Assembly: GCA_046728075.1 (NCBI GenBank)
Contig: JBKPDV010000033.1
Span: 1 to 7,931 of the forward strand
From: JBKPDV01 sp046728075
GTDB lineage: Bacteria; Acidobacteriota; Thermoanaerobaculia; UBA5066; Gp7-AA6
Direction: 5' to 3'
DNA length: 7,931 nucleotides
In this document: one piece after another, positions 5,378-7,931 of the stretch
Layout of the letters: every line of letters begins with the position of its first letter
Position numbering within the stretch: the stretch's first letter is position 1
Made by a program: the position numbers and the translations under genes
Notes under the pieces: generated by a model
Seen by the model: the letters and a program-made list of their open reading frames with translations, nothing else
Databases searched by the model: none
Told to the model about the DNA's origin: nothing

Positions 5378-6691
5378 CTACCTCGACCGCTCTTTGGGCA
5401 AAGCCCGCAGGAACGGGCCATCGCGCCAGATCGTCTCTTCGCGCCGGGGCCCGGTGGCGACGAACGCAGCCGGGGCTCCCACCTGCCGCTCGAGGCAGGA
5501 GATGTACCGGCGCGCGGCTTCCGGCAAGTCGGCCTCCTGCGTGATGCTGGTCGTCTTGCTCTGCCATCCCGGCAGGACTTCATAGATGGGTTCGACGCGC
5601 TCGACGTCCTCGGCGAGCGCCGGGACGTCCTTCAAATCCCGGCCATCCAACCGATAGCCGACGCAGACCGGGAGCTCGGGCACGTCGTCTAAGACGTCGA
5701 GCTTCGTAATTGCGACGGCCTCGGCTCCGGACAGTTCGACGGCGGTCCGAGCCACGACGGCGTCGAACCAGCCGGTGCGGCGAGGGCGGCCAGTCGACGT
5801 GCCGTACTCGTTGCCGCGGGAGCGCAGGAACTCGCCCGTCGCGTCGGAGAGCTCCGTCGGGAAAGGACCGGCTCCCACGCGCGTGGAGTAGGCCTTCAGG
5901 ACGACGAGCGAGCCCTCCAGAGCCCGCGGTGGGATCTGGAGCCCGGGAGCCAGCGCGGCCGACGTACAGTTGGAAGAGGTCACGAACGGATAGGTTCCCG
6001 AAAAGAGGTCGAGCATCGCGCCGTGAGCGCCCTCGCCGAGAATCGTTCCCCCGCGGCTCCAGTGATCACGCAGATAGCGCCCCGTGTCGGCGACGTGCGG
6101 CCCGATGCGTTCCGCGGCGTGGCGCAAGGCGGCGGCCACCTCGGCGACAGTCGGAATCTCCGTGCACCCGAAAGCCCGAAGGCGCGGCTCCATCTCCGCG
6201 GCGATCCCATCCAGGCAACGCTCGAGAGTTGCGGCGCGAAACAGATCGGCGATCCGGATTCCCTTGCGCGAGGCGGCGGATTCGTAGGCCGGCCCGATCC
6301 CGCGCAGCGTCGTGCCGAGCTTGTGATCGCCCGCGGCCTTCTCCCGCGCTCCGTCGAGGAGCCGATGGTAGGGCAGGATGACCTGCGCCCGCTCGGAGAG
6401 GAGAAGGTTCTTGCCGATCTCGATCCCCTCCGATCGAACGGCGTCGATCTCGGAGAGCAGGGCGTCCGGGTCGACAACGACCCCGGCGCCGATCACTCCG
6501 ATCCGTCCGCTCACGATCCCGGAGGGGAGAAGGTGCAATGCGAAGTGCCGGTCTCCGAACTTGACCGTATGCCCCGCGTTGTGCCCGCCGTGGTAGCGGG
6601 CGACGATATCGAAGCGCCGGGCGAGCAGGTCGACGATCTTCCCCTTGCCTTCGTCTCCCCATTGCCCGCCCAGAACGGCGACGACTCTCAA
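5378..6691 (-). CDS. purA: Adenylosuccinate synthetase
   Basis: The enzyme joins IMP and aspartate using GTP to give adenylosuccinate, the first committed step from IMP to AMP, in the cytoplasm. The 437-residue length matches the family (about 430). Visible motifs are GGQWGDEGKGK with catalytic Asp13, GGHNAGHT with His41, KLGTTLRGIGPAYE, GTYPFVTSSN, STRVGAGPFPTEL, the TGRPRR loop, and TKLDVLD for guanine recognition. TTG 6691 is the start because it gives the family N-terminus (RVVAVLGGQWGDEG) and has AAGGGGG just upstream. A longer frame to 6775 would add unrelated residues. One oddity is EGAHGAMLD at about 220-228: most family members have Gln where His223 sits (EGAQG). The gene is monocistronic in view, divergent from hutH, with a likely promoter at 6727-6755. 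Confidence 0.97.
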   Translation of the reverse strand: MRVVAVLGGQWGDEGKGKIVDLLARRFDIVARYHGGHNAGHTVKFGDRHFALHLLPSGIVSGRIGVIGAGVVVDPDALLSEIDAVRSEGIEIGKNLLLSERAQVILPYHRLLDGAREKAAGDHKLGTTLRGIGPAYESAASRKGIRIADLFRAATLERCLDGIAAEMEPRLRAFGCTEIPTVAEVAAALRHAAERIGPHVADTGRYLRDHWSRGGTILGEGAHGAMLDLFSGTYPFVTSSNCTSAALAPGLQIPPRALEGSLVVLKAYSTRVGAGPFPTELSDATGEFLRSRGNEYGTSTGRPRRTGWFDAVVARTAVELSGAEAVAITKLDVLDDVPELPVCVGYRLDGRDLKDVPALAEDVERVEPIYEVLPGWQSKTTSITQEADLPEAARRYISCLERQVGAPAAFVATGPRREETIWRDGPFLRALPKERSR

Positions 6692-6695
6692 GCGG

Positions 6696-6702
6696 CCCCC
6701 TT
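6696..6702 (-). promoter_or_regulatory. Shine-Dalgarno for the TTG start of purA
   Basis: AAGGGGG on the minus strand, with four bases to TTG 6691 (seven from the AAGG core). It supports the TTG start over the upstream in-frame starts. Confidence 0.6.
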
Positions 6703-6726
6703 TTCCGTGTTCAGCGCAAACGTTGG

Positions 6727-6755
6727 AAGATAACAGGCGGCGTGACTCGTTACAA
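6727..6755 (-). promoter_or_regulatory. Probable sigma-70 promoter of purA
   Basis: On the minus strand, TTGTAA (6755-6750) and TATCTT (6732-6727) are separated by exactly 17 bases, each matching four of six consensus positions. Transcription would begin near 6720, leaving a leader of about 29 bases before TTG 6691. Confidence 0.45.
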
Positions 6756-6756
6756 T
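6751..6756 (+). promoter_or_regulatory. Possible -10 box of hutH
   Basis: TACAAT matches the -10 consensus at five of six positions and lies 21 bases before the hutH ATG, implying a very short leader. No good -35 box is seen at the right distance. It overlaps the proposed purA -35 box on the other strand. Confidence 0.35.
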
Positions 6757-6777
6757 CGGTCGCCAAATGAAACAACG

Positions 6778-7931
6778 ATGCGCCGCCTGACGCTCACGGG
6801 GCGCGACTTCACGCTGCGCGACCTGGCGGACGTCGCTCATCGCCAGGTGCGTGTGACCGTGTCTCCAGCCGCGCGGCGAGCGATGGCCGCGTCGCGAAGG
6901 GTTGTCGATCGGGCCGTCGCCAGGGGAGATCGCGCATACGGCCTGACGACCGGCTTCGGACGGTTCGCGGAAGTGTCCGTGCCTCGCGGCGAGCTCGAGC
7001 CGCTTCAGCTCAACCTCGTGCGGAGCCATGCGGCCGGCGTCGGACGGCCGCTCTCCGACGAAGCCGTCCGCGCGACGATGGCGTTGCGAGCCAACGCCCT
7101 CGCCCGCGGCTTTTCCGGAATCCGGCCCGGCACGGTCGACAGGCTCCTGGCCATGCTCGCGGCCGACGTGCTGCCGGTCATTCCCGAGCAGGGCTCCGTC
7201 GGCGCTTCCGGAGATCTCGCGCCGCTGGCTCATCTCGCGCTTGCGCTCGCGGGTGAGGGGAAGGCGCGCTGGAAACGGCGCACCGTCGCTGCTTCCCGGG
7301 CGCTGGCCGCGGCTCGCCTCTCGCCGGTGACGCTCGGCGCGAAAGAAGGGCTGGCATTGATCAACGGAGTTCAGGTCTCTGTCGCCGTCGGCGGCCTCGC
7401 GCTCGAGCGCGCCCTTTTTCTGGCGCGAGTCGCGGATGTCACCGGCGCGGCGTCGCTCGACGCGGCGCGCGGATCGGATGCCGCGTTCGACCCACGCGTC
7501 ATCGCCGCAAGGCCGCATCCCGGCGCGGCGGCCTCGGCGGCGAACCTGCGAAGGCTGCTTGCGGGCAGCGCGATCCGCGAGTCGCACCGGGGTTGCGGGA
7601 AAGTACAGGACAACTACGCCCTGCGCTGCATCCCGCAGGTTCATGGAGCGGCCCGCGACGCCTTCGACCACGCACGAGTCGTGCTCGAAACCGAGATGAA
7701 CAGCGCGACCGACAACCCGCTCGTCTTTGCGAAGAGGGGAGACATCGTCTCCGGCGGCAACTTCCACGGAGCGCCCGTCGGTCTGGTACTCGATTACGCC
7801 GCGATCGCCGCGGCGGACCTCGCCTCGATCTCGGAGCGGCGGATCGAAAAGCTCCTGAACCCGGCCCTCTCCGATCTGCCCGCGTTTCTCATCGAGGAGG
7901 GGGGGCTCCATTCCGGATTGATGATGGCGCA
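6778..7931 (+). CDS. hutH: Histidine ammonia-lyase (N-terminal part, open at window end)
   Basis: The enzyme removes ammonia from histidine to give trans-urocanate, the first step of histidine degradation. The 384 codons in view are about three quarters of a usual protein of some 510 residues; the C-terminal helical part lies beyond the window. GSVGASGDLAPLAH contains Ala143-Ser144-Gly145, which cyclise to the MIO electrophile. Other active-site residues fit the family: Tyr54 (AYGLTTGFG), His84 (RSHAAGVG), Asn196 (LINGVQ), and Tyr280 and Arg283 (QDNYALRCIPQVHG). TEMNSATDNPLVF and GGNFHGAPVG are also typical. ATG 6778 gives the expected N-terminus, but no clear Shine-Dalgarno precedes it. A phenylalanine or tyrosine lyase is less likely because the motifs and numbering follow bacterial HutH closely. 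Other hut genes, if clustered, would lie to the right. Confidence 0.95.
   Translation, partial: MRRLTLTGRDFTLRDLADVAHRQVRVTVSPAARRAMAASRRVVDRAVARGDRAYGLTTGFGRFAEVSVPRGELEPLQLNLVRSHAAGVGRPLSDEAVRATMALRANALARGFSGIRPGTVDRLLAMLAADVLPVIPEQGSVGASGDLAPLAHLALALAGEGKARWKRRTVAASRALAAARLSPVTLGAKEGLALINGVQVSVAVGGLALERALFLARVADVTGAASLDAARGSDAAFDPRVIAARPHPGAAASAANLRRLLAGSAIRESHRGCGKVQDNYALRCIPQVHGAARDAFDHARVVLETEMNSATDNPLVFAKRGDIVSGGNFHGAPVGLVLDYAAIAAADLASISERRIEKLLNPALSDLPAFLIEEGGLHSGLMMA

Noticed and set aside
6688..7911. 407-residue minus-strand frame opposite hutH
   Set aside because: It is Arg/Gly-rich shadow sequence. The plus frame carries all HutH active-site motifs.

Overview
The window is GC-rich bacterial chromosome. 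The secreted protein at the left edge has a 'FVAITPCRIVDTR' domain that I associate mainly with Acidobacteriota (Thermoanaerobaculia-like) genomes and metagenome bins. Together with the base composition, this suggests an acidobacterial or similar soil/environmental bacterium. That placement is inference, not proof.

Layout. (1) 1-1319, minus: N-terminal 439 residues of a large secreted protein, cut by the window edge, with phage-tail-fibre-like repeats after a conserved domain. (2) 1320-1547: no gene seen. (3) 1548-2697: a small decayed integrated element next to an intact tRNA-Lys(TTT) gene on the minus strand. A 31-bp copy of the tRNA 3' end lies 1119 bp away as a direct repeat. Between the copies are a tyrosine-recombinase C-terminal remnant, two small minus-strand ORFs, one doubtful plus-strand ORF, a terminator, and TTCCGAA-type repeats just inside each end. 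(4) 2862-4862, minus: a two-gene operon with a single-domain response regulator followed by a soluble PAS-PAS histidine kinase. (5) 5067-5219, plus: a 50-residue membrane protein with a strong Shine-Dalgarno, followed by about 160 bp holding three inverted repeats. (6) 5378-6691, minus: purA, adenylosuccinate synthetase, starting at TTG. (7) 6778 to the right edge, plus: hutH, histidine ammonia-lyase, open at the edge, divergent from purA across an 86-bp gap where the promoters appear to overlap.

The genes do not form one pathway. purA is AMP synthesis and hutH is histidine catabolism (histidine to urocanate). The kinase/regulator pair is a signalling unit with no output gene in view. The most unusual region is the tRNA-Lys element remnant. 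I found no convincing new multi-gene system. Both edge-spanning genes (secreted protein and hutH) are read through to the window ends without a stop.
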